A stretch of 64,000 bases of DNA. Origin: Cellulomonas hominis. GTDB lineage: Bacteria; Actinomycetota; Actinomycetes; Actinomycetales; Cellulomonadaceae. Position 1 is the first letter of the stretch, and every line of letters starts with the position of its first letter. The stretch is from the NCBI RefSeq assembly GCF_901521055.1, contig NZ_CABEGA010000009.1, positions 1-64,000 of the forward strand, in the 5' to 3' direction. Of the stretch, positions 8,633 through 17,391 are shown in pieces. The notes under the pieces are model-generated. The model was not told the DNA's origin. It saw only the letters and a list, made by a program, of their open reading frames with translations, and searched no databases. Position numbers and translations under genes: made by a program.

Positions 8633-10173
8633 CGGACCGCCTCGGCGCCGGCGGTCGTCGGTGCGCCGGGGCCGGACGGCGGCAGCGACTCCTGCCGGCG
8701 GACCGCCCCGCGGCGGAGCAGCACGGTGCCGGCGAAGCCGACGACCAGCGCCACGAGCACGCCGAGGTTCGCGTACGCCCAGGCGCCCTCCTTGCCACCG
8801 AGGCCGACGGGTCCGAGCAGGTAGCCCTGCCAGGTCAGCCAGCCGGCCGACGCGTTGGTGACGAGCCCCCAGCCCAGGACGGTGCCGAGCGCCAGCAGGG
8901 TCAGCGGCACCGCGGGCGCACGGCCGTACCGGCCGGTGGGGCGGTACAGGTCGAGGTCGTCGTAGTCCCGGCGCCGGAGCAGGACGTCGGCGAGCATGAT
9001 CCCCGCCCAGGCGGCGATCGGGACGCCCAGGGTGATGAGGAAGCCCTGGAAGACGCCGAAGAACGTGTCGGAGCCGAAGACGATGTAGATCGTCCCGAGC
9101 ACCATGATCACGCCGTCGATGCCGGCCGCGACCGGCCGCGTGATCGGCAGGCCCGTCGACACGAGCGCCAGCCCCGACGAGTAGATGTCGAGCACGGCGC
9201 CGCCGATCAGGCCGAGCACCGCGACGACCGCGAACGGCACCAGGTACCAGGTGGGCAGCACCGTCGTGAGCGCGCCGATCGGGTCCCCGCTGATGGCCGC
9301 GCGGAGCTCGGCGTCGGACCCCGCCAGCAGCAGGCCGAACACGACCAGGAGCACCGGGGCGAGGGAGGCGCCGAACGTGGTCCACCCGACGACTCCGCGC
9401 CCGGAGGTGTGCCGGGGGAGGTAGCGGGAGTAGTCGGCGGCCATGTTGACCCACCCGAGCCCGAAGCCGGTCATCATGAACACCAGGGCCCCGATGAACG
9501 CCTGCGCGGTCCCGGCTGGCAGCGCGGTCACGGCGTCGAGGTCGACGTGGTCGACCACCAGCAGCACGTAGCCCACGGTCAGCACCGCGGTGACGATGGT
9601 GATGACGGTCTGCATCCGCATGATGAGGTCGAAGCCGAACACCCCGCCGGCGATGATGAGCGCGGCCACGACGACCAGCGCCACGACCTGCACGCCCGTG
9701 CCGCCGCCCCAGCCGAGCGCCTCCACGACCGTCGCGGTCGCCAGGGTCGCGAGGGCGGTGAGGATCGTCTCCCAGCCGACGGTCAGCAGCCAGGACAGCA
9801 CCGCGGCGACCCGGTTGCCCTGCACGCCGAGGGCGGCCCGGGACAGCACCATGGTCGGGGCGGAGCCGCGCTTGCCCGCGAGCGCGACGACGCCGCACAG
9901 GAGGAACGAGAAGACGATCCCGACGACGCTCGCGATCACGGCCTGGGTGAACGAGACGCCGAAGTCCAGCACCCAGGCGCCGTAGGACAGCCCGAGCACG
10001 GACACGTTCGCGGCGAACCAGGGCCAGAACAGCTGCCGCGGCGTCCCCTTGCGGTCGCGGTCGGCGATGATGTCGACGCCGGCGGTCTCGACGGTCAGGG
10101 CGCTGCCGGACGGCACGGCGCCGGCGTCCGGGCGGGCGCCCGGGTCGGTGGTGGCCGGGGGTGGGACGGACAT
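8629..10173 (-). CDS. NCS1-family cytosine/purine permease
   Basis: 514 residues with about 12 hydrophobic membrane segments from residue 45 onward, after a hydrophilic N-terminal tail. GTPRQLFWPWFAANVS (about 43-58) is the typical NCS1 entry motif and GLGWVNMAADYSRYLPR (about 243-259) the conserved NCS1 core loop seen in CodB-type proteins. Expected to import a nucleobase or hydantoin-like compound with H+ or Na+. The ATG is preceded by GAGGAGGA. It is followed without a gap by the coupled hydrolase. The substrate is inferred from family only. Confidence 0.9.
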   Translation of the reverse strand: MSVPPPATTDPGARPDAGAVPSGSALTVETAGVDIIADRDRKGTPRQLFWPWFAANVSVLGLSYGAWVLDFGVSFTQAVIASVVGIVFSFLLCGVVALAGKRGSAPTMVLSRAALGVQGNRVAAVLSWLLTVGWETILTALATLATATVVEALGWGGGTGVQVVALVVVAALIIAGGVFGFDLIMRMQTVITIVTAVLTVGYVLLVVDHVDLDAVTALPAGTAQAFIGALVFMMTGFGLGWVNMAADYSRYLPRHTSGRGVVGWTTFGASLAPVLLVVFGLLLAGSDAELRAAISGDPIGALTTVLPTWYLVPFAVVAVLGLIGGAVLDIYSSGLALVSTGLPITRPVAAGIDGVIMVLGTIYIVFGSDTFFGVFQGFLITLGVPIAAWAGIMLADVLLRRRDYDDLDLYRPTGRYGRAPAVPLTLLALGTVLGWGLVTNASAGWLTWQGYLLGPVGLGGKEGAWAYANLGVLVALVVGFAGTVLLRRGAVRRQESLPPSGPGAPTTAGAEAVR

Positions 10174-10231
10174 CGGTCCTCCTCGCGAGGGGCGGGTGTG
10201 TCGGGACGAGCGGGGTGCGGGCCGCGGGCGG

Positions 10232-11422
10232 TCAGCCCGACGCGACGGCGGCGGCCAGCCGGGTGACGGTGTCGCGCAGGACGGGGCGGGGCGTCGCGAG
10301 GGTGTACCGGGCGAAGCCGGCGCCGGCCGCGCCGCACGCCGGCCCGTCCGTGAGCGCCACGCCCGCCGCGGCGAACCGCTCCGCGGGCCGGTCGCCCAGC
10401 CCGAGGGCGCGGCAGTCCAGCCACGCCAGGTACGTGCCCTCCGGCGGGGTGTACCGGACGGCGGGCAGCTGCTCGGCCAGCAGCTCGCCGAGCAGCCGCC
10501 GGTTGCCGTCGAGGTAGTCGAGCGCGGCGTCGAGCCACGGGCCGCCGTGCGTGTACGCGGCGGTGCTCGCCACGGCGCCGAGGATCGAGGCGCCCTCCTC
10601 GTACTCCTCGGCGAGCCCCGCCCACCGCTCCGCGTCGGCGTCGTCGCTCAGCACGAGCTGCGCGCACTTCAGGCCCGGCACGTTCCACGCCTTCGACGCC
10701 GACACGGCGGTGATTGCGTGGCCGGCGGCGACCGGGCCGACGGACGCGTACGGGACGTGCCGGCGCCCGGCGTAGACCAGCGGTGCGTGGATCTCGTCGG
10801 CGAACACCCGGGCACCGTGCGCGTCGGCGACCTGCGCGATCCCCAGGAGCTCGTCGCGGTCGAGCACCCGGCCGGTGGGGTTGTGCGGGTTGACCAGCAT
10901 GACGAGCCCGCCGCCGTCGGCGAGCGCCCGGTCGATCCCGTCGAGGTCGTGCACCAGCCGGTCGCCGTCGCGCACCAGGGGCACCTGGACGACGCGGCGC
11001 CCGAGCGTGGCGGGGACGGTGAGGAACGGCATGTACGCGGGCGTCGGCAGCACGATCGTCGACCCCGGGGCTGTGTAGTGCCGGACCGTCGCGCGGAAGG
11101 CGGCCATCACGTCCGCGACCGGCCGCACCCGCTCGGGCGCGACCGCCCAGCCGTACCGCCGGGCGGCCCAGCCGGCGAACGCCTCGGACAGCGCGTCGAC
11201 CGTGGGCGGCGGCAGGTAGCCGAACCGCTCCGCGTCCACCGCCTCGCGCAGCGCGGCACGGACCTCCGGGGCGGTGCCGAAGTCGGCCTCGGCCACGAAC
11301 GCGCCGATCTGGTCCGGGAACGTCGTCCACTTGATGCCGCCGCCGGCGCGCAGGTCGGCGACGGTACGGCGGTCGGCGTCGGCCGCGAAGCCGTCGTGCG
11401 TGGCGGTGCCCGGTGCGGCCAT
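10232..11422 (-). CDS. PatB/MalY-type aminotransferase, probable cystathionine beta-lyase
   Basis: 396-residue fold-type I PLP enzyme. LVNPHNPTGRV (about 170-180), FADEIHAPLVY (about 203-213) and the PLP lysine in SASKAWNVPGLKCA (about 238) match the PatB/MalY branch, which mostly cleaves cystathionine or other C-S bonds (EC 4.4.1.13). The ATG at 11422 follows GAGGA; an in-frame ATG 17 codons upstream lacks a ribosome site. It lies upstream of the permease-hydrolase pair on the same strand with a 58-bp gap, so co-transcription is possible. Confidence 0.88.
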   Translation of the reverse strand: MAAPGTATHDGFAADADRRTVADLRAGGGIKWTTFPDQIGAFVAEADFGTAPEVRAALREAVDAERFGYLPPPTVDALSEAFAGWAARRYGWAVAPERVRPVADVMAAFRATVRHYTAPGSTIVLPTPAYMPFLTVPATLGRRVVQVPLVRDGDRLVHDLDGIDRALADGGGLVMLVNPHNPTGRVLDRDELLGIAQVADAHGARVFADEIHAPLVYAGRRHVPYASVGPVAAGHAITAVSASKAWNVPGLKCAQLVLSDDADAERWAGLAEEYEEGASILGAVASTAAYTHGGPWLDAALDYLDGNRRLLGELLAEQLPAVRYTPPEGTYLAWLDCRALGLGDRPAERFAAAGVALTDGPACGAAGAGFARYTLATPRPVLRDTVTRLAAAVASG

Positions 11423-11478
11423 CGGTGCTGGTCCTCGGTGTCGGAGCGGTGCGTGCTGCCCCCATCCCACCACCCGAA

Positions 11479-11527
11479 CCGCGCCCGGTCACCCCCACGG
11501 CAGCAGCCTGGGGACGACCGGGCGCGG
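11479..11527 (-). terminator. Terminator of the ABC exporter operon
   Basis: A perfect 12-bp stem (11479-11490 with 11516-11527) with a second inner CCCCA/TGGGG stem, lying 11 bases beyond the stop codon of the ABC permease gene. Confidence 0.75.
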
Positions 11528-11537
11528 CCGGGGACCG

Positions 11538-12350
11538 TCAGCGTGCGGCGCGCCGCCGGAACATCCAGGCGGCGGTGAGCCGGGCGACGACGAGCAGGCC
11601 GACGCACCACGCCAGTGCGACCACCGGCTGCCCCCCGGGAGCGCCGGTGAGCCAGGCCCGCACGGTGTCGGTCACGGGGGTCACCGGCTGGTACGTCGCG
11701 ACCACCTCGAGCACCCGCGGCATCGACTCCGGCGGGACGAACGCGCTGGACACGTAGGGCAGGAACATGATCGCGAAGGTGAACCCGTTCGCCGCCTCGG
11801 GCCCGGACGCGACCATGCCGATGCACACCGCGGTCCAGGTCAGCGCGAGCACGTACAGCAGCACGACCCCCGACACGGCGAGCCACTCGGACAGGCCCGC
11901 CGTCGGCCGGAACCCCGCGGCGTACGCGACGGCCACGACGAGGGCGGTCGAGACGGCGTTGCGCACCACCGACTCCACGACGTGCCCGGTGAGCACGGCG
12001 ACCGGCCGCACGGGCAGCGTCCGGAACCGGTTCATCAGGCCGCCCGTCATGTCGGAGGCCACGGACACCGCGGTGGTGGCGGCGCCGTACCCGGCGCACA
12101 GCAGGATGATGCCCGGCACGACGTAGTCGACGTAGCTCTGGCCGGTCCGGATCGCGCCGCCGAACACGTAGACGAACAGCAGCATGAGGATGACCGGCAG
12201 CGCGATCCCCATGATCAGGGTGTCGGGCGTGCGGGTCGACCGGCGCAGGCTGCGGCCGATCATGGCCGCGGTGTCCTGCAGGGCCCAGCCGCCCAGCGGG
12301 GGCCGGACGGTCACCCGCGCGGGCGCGGACGGGGCGAGGGTGGTGGTCAT
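11538..12350 (-). CDS. DrrB-type ABC-2 exporter permease
   Basis: 270 residues with six predicted membrane helices, beginning after a 40-residue cytoplasmic N terminus; the family motif VVPGIILLCAGYGAATTAVSVASDMTGG-like segment (about 95-122) includes the conserved DMTGGLMNRFRTLPV region of daunorubicin-resistance type permeases. Works with the ATPase encoded just upstream as a drug or lipid exporter. The ATG overlaps the ATPase stop (ATGA), so translation is coupled. Expression is probably controlled by the divergent TetR regulator. Confidence 0.9.
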   Translation of the reverse strand: MTTTLAPSAPARVTVRPPLGGWALQDTAAMIGRSLRRSTRTPDTLIMGIALPVILMLLFVYVFGGAIRTGQSYVDYVVPGIILLCAGYGAATTAVSVASDMTGGLMNRFRTLPVRPVAVLTGHVVESVVRNAVSTALVVAVAYAAGFRPTAGLSEWLAVSGVVLLYVLALTWTAVCIGMVASGPEAANGFTFAIMFLPYVSSAFVPPESMPRVLEVVATYQPVTPVTDTVRAWLTGAPGGQPVVALAWCVGLLVVARLTAAWMFRRRAAR

Positions 12351-13279
12351 GACGCCTCCCGGGCGAGCAGGGCCTGCGTGTCGAGGGCGCCCGCGGGGGC
12401 CGCGTGCTCGGCGTGGTGGCCGGTGAGGGTGAGGAACACGTCGTCGAGGGTCGGCACCGCGACCCGCCAGGTCTCGACGGGCAGGGCGCGTCGCTCGACG
12501 TCGGCGAGGATGCGGCGGACGTCCGGGACGGAGGCGTCGGTCGCGATGCGCTCGGTGCGGCCGTCGGCGAGCTGCAGCTCGACGTGCGCGGCGCCGACCT
12601 GGCGCTTGAGCTCCGCGGCGGTGCCGTCGGCGATCACCCGGCCGCGGTCCAGCACCGCGACGCGGTCGGCGAGCGCGTCGGCCTCGTCGAGGTACTGCGT
12701 GGTCAGCAGCACGGTGGCGCCGCCGGCCACGACGTCGCGGACGACCTCCCACAGGTCCGCGCGGCTGCGCGGGTCGAGGCCGGTCGTGGGCTCGTCGAGG
12801 AAGATCACCTGCGGGCGCGTCAGCAGGCTGACCGCGAGGTCCAGGCGGCGGCGCATCCCGCCGGAGTAGGTCCGCACGAGCCGGTCGGCGGCGTCCACCA
12901 GGTCGAAGAGCTCGAGCAGCTCGTCGGCGCGTCGCCGGCCCGCCGCCCGCGGGAGGTGCGCGAGCCGGGCCATGAGCCGCAGGTTCTCCCGCCCGGTCAG
13001 CAGCTCGTCGACAGCGGCGTACTGGCCGGTGAGGCTGATCGTCTCGCGGACCCGCTCGGGCTCGCGCACGACGTCGTGGCCGGCGACGGTCGCGGTCCCG
13101 CCGTCGGGGCGCAGCAGCGTGCTGAGGATCTCGACCGTGGTGGTCTTGCCCGCACCGTTGGGCCCGAGCAGGCCCAGGACCTGCCCGCGCGGCACGGTGA
13201 GGTCGACCGCGGTGAGCACGGGGGTCGCGCCGAAGGCCTTCTGGAGGCCCCGCGTCCGGATCATCGGGGTGTCGTCCAT
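12347..13279 (-). CDS. DrrA-type ABC exporter ATP-binding protein
   Basis: 310 residues. Walker A LGPNGAGKTTT (about 38-48), signature TYSGGMRRRLDLA (about 136), Walker B VIFLDEPTTGLDP (about 157) and switch His replaced by Gln in LLTTQYLDEAD, which is normal for the daunorubicin-resistance (DrrA) branch. A C-terminal DUF4162-like domain ends with VPTLDDVFLTLTG. The ATG follows AGGAG. First gene of the exporter operon; its promoter region holds two copies of a probable TetR operator. Confidence 0.93.
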   Translation of the reverse strand: MDDTPMIRTRGLQKAFGATPVLTAVDLTVPRGQVLGLLGPNGAGKTTTVEILSTLLRPDGGTATVAGHDVVREPERVRETISLTGQYAAVDELLTGRENLRLMARLAHLPRAAGRRRADELLELFDLVDAADRLVRTYSGGMRRRLDLAVSLLTRPQVIFLDEPTTGLDPRSRADLWEVVRDVVAGGATVLLTTQYLDEADALADRVAVLDRGRVIADGTAAELKRQVGAAHVELQLADGRTERIATDASVPDVRRILADVERRALPVETWRVAVPTLDDVFLTLTGHHAEHAAPAGALDTQALLAREAS

Positions 13280-13293
13280 GGCCGGCTCCTTTC

Positions 13294-13310
13294 TGTCTAC
13301 GTCGTACACG
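13294..13310. promoter_or_regulatory. Predicted TetR operator, copy 1
   Basis: TGTCTACGTCGTACACG. It aligns with copy 2 at 13 of 17 positions (consensus TGTnTAyGTyGTACACn) and has partial dyad symmetry. It sits in the intergenic region between the divergent exporter and TetR genes, 15 bp before the DrrA-like start codon. Confidence 0.7.
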
Positions 13311-13320
13311 GATGATGCGA

Positions 13321-13337
13321 TGTGTATGTTGTACACA
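13321..13337. promoter_or_regulatory. Predicted TetR operator, copy 2
   Basis: TGTGTATGTTGTACACA: perfect 6-bp arms TGTGTA/TACACA around a 5-nt centre. It starts 27 bp after copy 1 in direct orientation and lies 30 bp before the regulator's start codon, so it could control both divergent transcripts. Confidence 0.75.
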
Positions 13338-13366
13338 GTTCCGAGCCCGGCGGTCAAGGAGTTCCG

Positions 13367-14611
13367 ATGGACGAGCAGCACCCGACCGGCGACCTCGACC
13401 CGGTCGCCCGCCGCGACGCCGAGGACGCCCGCAGGCAGGCCGAGGCGCTGCGCAGGGACCGCGAGAAGGCGGCGCAGGCGGCAGCCAAGGAGGCCGCGCG
13501 CGCCGAGCGCGACCGCGAGAAGGCGGTCCGCGAGGCGGAGAAGGCGCAGCGGGAGCGGGAGAAGGCCGCGCGCGCGGCCGAGAAGGACGCCGGGCGTCGC
13601 CGCGCCGAGCAGGACCGGCAGGTGCGGGAGGTCGAGCGCGAGGCGGACCGTGCGGAGCGCGAGGCCGAGAAGGCGGCGCTCGACGCCCGCCTCGCCGCGC
13701 AGCGCGCCGCACGCCAGGTGGAGCGCGCGCGCCTGCGCGCCCGGGCGGTCGAGGAGCCGGGCCCGGACGCCCCGCCGGACCTTCCTCCGGGGCTCGCGCT
13801 GCTCTGGCGCCCCGCGCCCGTGGGCCGCCGCGGTCCCCGCCCCGGACTGACGCTGGCCGGCATCGCCCAGGCCGCCGTCGCGCTCGCGGACGCGGAGGGT
13901 CTGGGGGCCGTCTCCATGGCGCGCGTCGCCGAGCGGGTCGGCGTCACGACCATGGCGCTGTACCGGTACGTGTCGAGCAAGGACGACCTGCTGGCGCTGA
14001 TGATGGAGACGGCGCTGGGCGAGGCGGTCGACGCGGCCGAGCGAGCGGCCTCGGACCTCCCGGCGGCCCCCGGCGTCCCGGCCTGGCGGACGGCGCTCGA
14101 GCGCTGGTGCCACGACCAGCTCGCGCTCGCGCAGGTGCACCCCTGGTCGGTGCAGGCCCCGGTCACGGCGTCGCTGCCGGGACCCGCGCGGGTCGCGTTC
14201 CTCGAGCGCGGGCTCCGGGCGCTCGAGGGCACCCCGCTGACGTGGGCGGAGCGGACGGCCGTCGTCGGGCACCTGTCGCTGCACGTGCTGAGCGAGAGCC
14301 AGGTCGTGGCCGCGCGGACGACGGCCGAGCGGGCGGCCCGCGCGGCGGCGGAGGCGGCGGACGGCGACCCCGCGCCACGGGCCGACGAGGCGACGCACCC
14401 CGCGCTGCTGGACTACGCCACGGTGCTGCGGGCGGTCGTGGACCCCGAGCGGCACCCGGTGCTCAGCGAGGCCGTCGCCGCGGGCGCGTTCGACGACACC
14501 TCAGACGAGCCGGGGGAGGGGGACGACCCGGACCTCGCGCTGCGGATGATGCTCGACGGGGTGGCCGCGCTGGTGGAGCGGGCCCGGGGCCGGCTGCAGG
14601 ACAGGGTCTGA
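13367..14611 (+). CDS. TetR-family regulator with long N-terminal coiled coil
   Basis: 414 residues, about twice the usual TetR length. Residues about 13-127 are almost entirely Ala/Arg/Glu/Lys/Asp with repeated RERxKAA/EAEKA heptads and no proline, a long predicted coiled coil. A proline-rich linker (PGPDAPPDLPPG) follows, then GPRPGLTLAGIAQAAVALAD and the helix-turn-helix MARVAERVGVTTMALYRYVSSKDDLL (about 185-210), then a TetR C-terminal ligand domain. The ATG follows AAGGAG. Divergent from a DrrAB-type exporter, with two operator copies between, it is the likely drug-responsive repressor of that exporter. Confidence 0.9.
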   Translation: MDEQHPTGDLDPVARRDAEDARRQAEALRRDREKAAQAAAKEAARAERDREKAVREAEKAQREREKAARAAEKDAGRRRAEQDRQVREVEREADRAEREAEKAALDARLAAQRAARQVERARLRARAVEEPGPDAPPDLPPGLALLWRPAPVGRRGPRPGLTLAGIAQAAVALADAEGLGAVSMARVAERVGVTTMALYRYVSSKDDLLALMMETALGEAVDAAERAASDLPAAPGVPAWRTALERWCHDQLALAQVHPWSVQAPVTASLPGPARVAFLERGLRALEGTPLTWAERTAVVGHLSLHVLSESQVVAARTTAERAARAAAEAADGDPAPRADEATHPALLDYATVLRAVVDPERHPVLSEAVAAGAFDDTSDEPGEGDDPDLALRMMLDGVAALVERARGRLQDRV

Positions 14612-14655
14612 CGGCGCTGTCGGCCGTGTCGGTGGCATGGGGTTGGATGGTCCGC

Positions 14656-15453
14656 GTGCTGACGGTAGCGACTGCGAACGTGAACGGGATCCGTGCCGCC
14701 TTCAAGCGGGGGATGGGGGACTGGATCGAGCAGAGGCGGCCCGACGTCCTGCTGCTGCAGGAGGTGCGGGCGTCCGACGAGATCCTCGGCGACCACCTGT
14801 CGGCGCAGGAGTGGCACCTCGCGCACGAGGCGAGCGAGACGAAGGGCCGTGCGGGCGTCGCGATCGCGTCCCGCCTGCCCATGCGCGCCGTGCGGATCGG
14901 CATCGGCACCGGCGTGCCGTCCGACAGCGGCCGCTGGGTGGAGGCCGACCTGGAGCTGCCGGGCGGCGGGCTGCTCACCGTCGTGTCGGCCTACGTGCAC
15001 TCCGGCCAGGCGGGCACGCCCAAGATGGACGAGAAGTACGCCTTCCTCGACGTCATGACGAAGCGGATGGCCGAGCTCGCGGGCGAGAACCAGCACGCCG
15101 TCGTCGCGGGGGACCTGAACATCGCCCACCGCGAGGCGGACATCAAGAACTGGAAGGGCAACCTCAAGTCGGCGGGCTTCCTGCCGCAGGAGCGCGCGTA
15201 CCTGGACACGTGGCTCGACGAGCAGGGCTGGCGGGACCTCGGTCGCGAGCACGGCGGCGAGGGTCCCGGCCCGTACACGTGGTGGTCCTGGCGCGGGCAG
15301 GCGTTCGACAACGACTCCGGCTGGCGGATCGACTACCAGCTCGCGACGCCCGGGCTGGCGGACACGGTGCGCAGCGTCGCGATCGACCGCGCCGCGACGT
15401 ACGACGCGCGGTTCAGCGACCACGCGCCCGTGGTCGTGGCCTACGACGTCTGA
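14656..15453 (+). CDS. xthA: Exodeoxyribonuclease III
   Basis: AP endonuclease / 3'-5' exonuclease (EC 3.1.11.2) for base-excision repair. 265 residues. Metal and catalytic motifs are visible: ATANVNGIRAAF (about 5-16), LLLQEVRA with the Mg-binding Glu (about 36), AGDLNIAHREADIKN (about 152) and the terminal SDHAPV. The GTG start is chosen because TTGGAT (14643-14648) ends 8 nt upstream (leaderless); an ATG three codons earlier at 14647 is the alternative. Confidence 0.95.
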   Translation: MLTVATANVNGIRAAFKRGMGDWIEQRRPDVLLLQEVRASDEILGDHLSAQEWHLAHEASETKGRAGVAIASRLPMRAVRIGIGTGVPSDSGRWVEADLELPGGGLLTVVSAYVHSGQAGTPKMDEKYAFLDVMTKRMAELAGENQHAVVAGDLNIAHREADIKNWKGNLKSAGFLPQERAYLDTWLDEQGWRDLGREHGGEGPGPYTWWSWRGQAFDNDSGWRIDYQLATPGLADTVRSVAIDRAATYDARFSDHAPVVVAYDV

Positions 15454-15474
15454 GGGGCTCGGCCCGCGGGTGGC

Positions 15475-16767
15475 TCAGCCGGCCGCGGGCGCGTCGGCCG
15501 GCACCGGCGCGCCGGGCAGGTCACGCATCCGCAGCAGCGGGGACGCGAGCACCGGCAGCGCCGCGACGGCGGTGCCCGCGGCCGCCACCCACAGCGCCGG
15601 CACCACGCCCCACGTGTGCCCGATCCAGCCGCCGAGCAGCCCGCCGACGGGCGTCGTCCCCCAGACGACGAACCGCACCGACGCGTTCATCCGCCCGAGC
15701 AGGGCGGGCGGGCAGATGCGCTGCCGGAAGCTCACCTGCGCCACGTTGTAGACGACGACCGCCCCCCAGAACAGCACCCCGCCCGCGATCAGCACGGCCT
15801 GCGGCGGCAGGGGCAGCACGGCGGCCAGGGGGACGAGCGCGGCGCCCGGGGCGAGGGCGACGGCGGCGAGCGGGATGATCCGGGCCTCGCCGACCCGGCG
15901 GGCCAGTCGGTCGGCGGTCAGCGCCCCCAGCAGCCCGCCCACGGCCGAGGCCGAGACGACGGCACCGTACTGCGCCACGTCGAGCCCGAGGTCCCGCAGC
16001 GCGTACAGCACCAGCAGCGCCCCCGAGACGCCGGAGAACAGGTTCCCGAGCGCGGTGCACGCCACGATCCGGCGCAGCAGCGGCTGGTGCAGGACGAACC
16101 GGAGACCCTCGGCGATCTCCTCCCGGAGCGGGCGCCGGCCCTCGACGGGCGGCAGCGTCTCGACCTGCCGGATCCGGTGGACCGACGCCGCGGAGAGCAG
16201 GTAGGTCACGGCGTTGACCGCCAGCACGTACGGCGGCGCGACGACCCGCAGCAGCGCCCCGCCGAGCGCCGGTGCGACGACCGCCGCGACCGACTGGGTC
16301 GCCTGGAGCTTCGCGTTGCCCTCGCCGACGTGCTCCAGCCCGACGAGGCCGGGGACGTAGGACTGGTGCGCGACGTCGAAGAACACCGTCGCCACGCTCA
16401 TCACGAGCGCGCCCGCGTAGAGCACCGCCATCGAGGCGTGCCCGCTCAGGGCGAGCGCGACGACCGTCGCGAGGACGGCGGCGCGCACGAGGTCGGCGAC
16501 CACCAGGACCCGCCGCTTGCGCATCCGGTCCACCCACGCGCCGGTGGGCAGCCCGATCACCAGGAACGCCGCCGTCTCCGCGGCGGTGAGCAGCCCCATC
16601 TGCCACTCGGTGGCGCCGAGCTCCCGCACGGCGAGCACCGGCAGCGCGAGGATGCTCAGCTGCGCGCCGAGCTGACCCAGGGCGTCGCCGAGCCACAGGC
16701 GGCGGAAGTCCGGGTGCCGGGCGAGCGAGCCGCGGCGACCCGCGGGGGCACCCGGGGCGGAGGTCAT
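15475..16767 (-). CDS. MFS exporter (EntS-like, DHA3 type)
   Basis: 430 residues with 12 predicted membrane helices; FRRLWLGDALGQLGAQLSILALP (about 21-43) and the motif A region GLPTGAWVDRMRKRRVLVVADLVRA (about 75-99) are typical of the MFS_3 branch that includes enterobactin and macrolide exporters. Divergent from a small winged-helix regulator with a perfect palindrome between them, a standard regulator/exporter pair. Substrate unknown. Confidence 0.9.
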   Translation of the reverse strand: MTSAPGAPAGRRGSLARHPDFRRLWLGDALGQLGAQLSILALPVLAVRELGATEWQMGLLTAAETAAFLVIGLPTGAWVDRMRKRRVLVVADLVRAAVLATVVALALSGHASMAVLYAGALVMSVATVFFDVAHQSYVPGLVGLEHVGEGNAKLQATQSVAAVVAPALGGALLRVVAPPYVLAVNAVTYLLSAASVHRIRQVETLPPVEGRRPLREEIAEGLRFVLHQPLLRRIVACTALGNLFSGVSGALLVLYALRDLGLDVAQYGAVVSASAVGGLLGALTADRLARRVGEARIIPLAAVALAPGAALVPLAAVLPLPPQAVLIAGGVLFWGAVVVYNVAQVSFRQRICPPALLGRMNASVRFVVWGTTPVGGLLGGWIGHTWGVVPALWVAAAGTAVAALPVLASPLLRMRDLPGAPVPADAPAAG

Positions 16768-16784
16768 GCGACCAGCGTGGGGCT

Positions 16785-16808
16785 ACTGATTGGGAGAAGT
16801 CAATCAGT
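16785..16808. promoter_or_regulatory. Palindromic operator between MFS exporter and ArsR-type regulator
   Basis: ACTGATTG (16785-16792) and CAATCAGT (16801-16808) are perfect 8-bp inverted arms around an 8-nt spacer. The site is unusually AT-rich for this genome, lies 18 bp before the exporter start on one side and just upstream of the regulator's -10 (TACGAT, 16812-16817) on the other. It should be the regulator's binding site. Confidence 0.8.
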
Positions 16809-16823
16809 GGCTACGATCAGGGC

Positions 16824-17369
16824 ATGACGACCGACCCCGGCGCCGACGTCGACCGCGACGCCGACGCCGACGCGCGCGCCCTCGCCTCGTCGACCCGCCT
16901 GCGGATCCTGCGGCTGTGCCTGGACGAGCCGCTGACCAACCGCGAGATCGCCGACCGGCTGGGCCGGAACCCCGCCACCGTCCTGCACCACGTGCGCACG
17001 CTGGTCGACCGCGGGTACCTCGCGGCGGAGCCGGTCCGGCGGGGTGCCCGCGGCTCGCGCGAGGTGCCCTACCTGGCGACGGGGAAGTCGTGGCGGTCGC
17101 CCGACTTCCCCGGCAAGTGGCAGCTGATGCTCCGGACGTTCCTCGAGGAGGTCGCGGAGGCCGACCCCGCGTCGGTGCGGATGACCCGGCTCGGCGTCCG
17201 GCTGAGCGAGGCGGAGCACGCGGAGCTGATGTCCCGCGTGGACGGCTTCTTCGCCGAGCTGGCGGAGCGCCGGCCGACGCCGGACGGCACGCCGTACTCC
17301 CTGCTCTTCGCCCTGCACGAGGACGCGGGCCGTCTGCCGCGCGGGGGCGGCGCGGCCGGCGCCGGCTGA
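16824..17369 (+). CDS. ArsR-type winged-helix regulator
   Basis: 181 residues. After a 20-residue acidic start, residues about 22-90 form a winged helix (STRLRILRLCLDEPLTNREI...RNPATVLHHVRTLVDRGYL). The remaining 90 residues are of the kind found in HTH_20/ArsR proteins regulating MFS efflux pumps; no metal-binding cysteines are present, so metal sensing is unlikely. TACGAT ends 7 nt before the ATG: leaderless. Presumed repressor of the divergent MFS gene. Confidence 0.88.
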   Translation: MTTDPGADVDRDADADARALASSTRLRILRLCLDEPLTNREIADRLGRNPATVLHHVRTLVDRGYLAAEPVRRGARGSREVPYLATGKSWRSPDFPGKWQLMLRTFLEEVAEADPASVRMTRLGVRLSEAEHAELMSRVDGFFAELAERRPTPDGTPYSLLFALHEDAGRLPRGGGAAGAG

Positions 17370-17386
17370 GCGGCCCGGCCGGCGCC
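17358..17386. terminator. Probable bidirectional terminator
   Basis: A 9-bp stem GGCGCCGGC/GCCGGCGCC (17358-17366, 17378-17386) with an 11-nt loop spans the end of the ArsR-type gene and the short gap before the convergent galK stop. Confidence 0.55.
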
Positions 17387-17391
17387 CGCCG

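Noticed and set aside
7889-8824. ORF reading through the tandem repeats (MAEVSGG...)
   Set aside because: It is antisense to the cysteine hydrolase and has no start signals; the coding-like pattern comes from the repeat itself.
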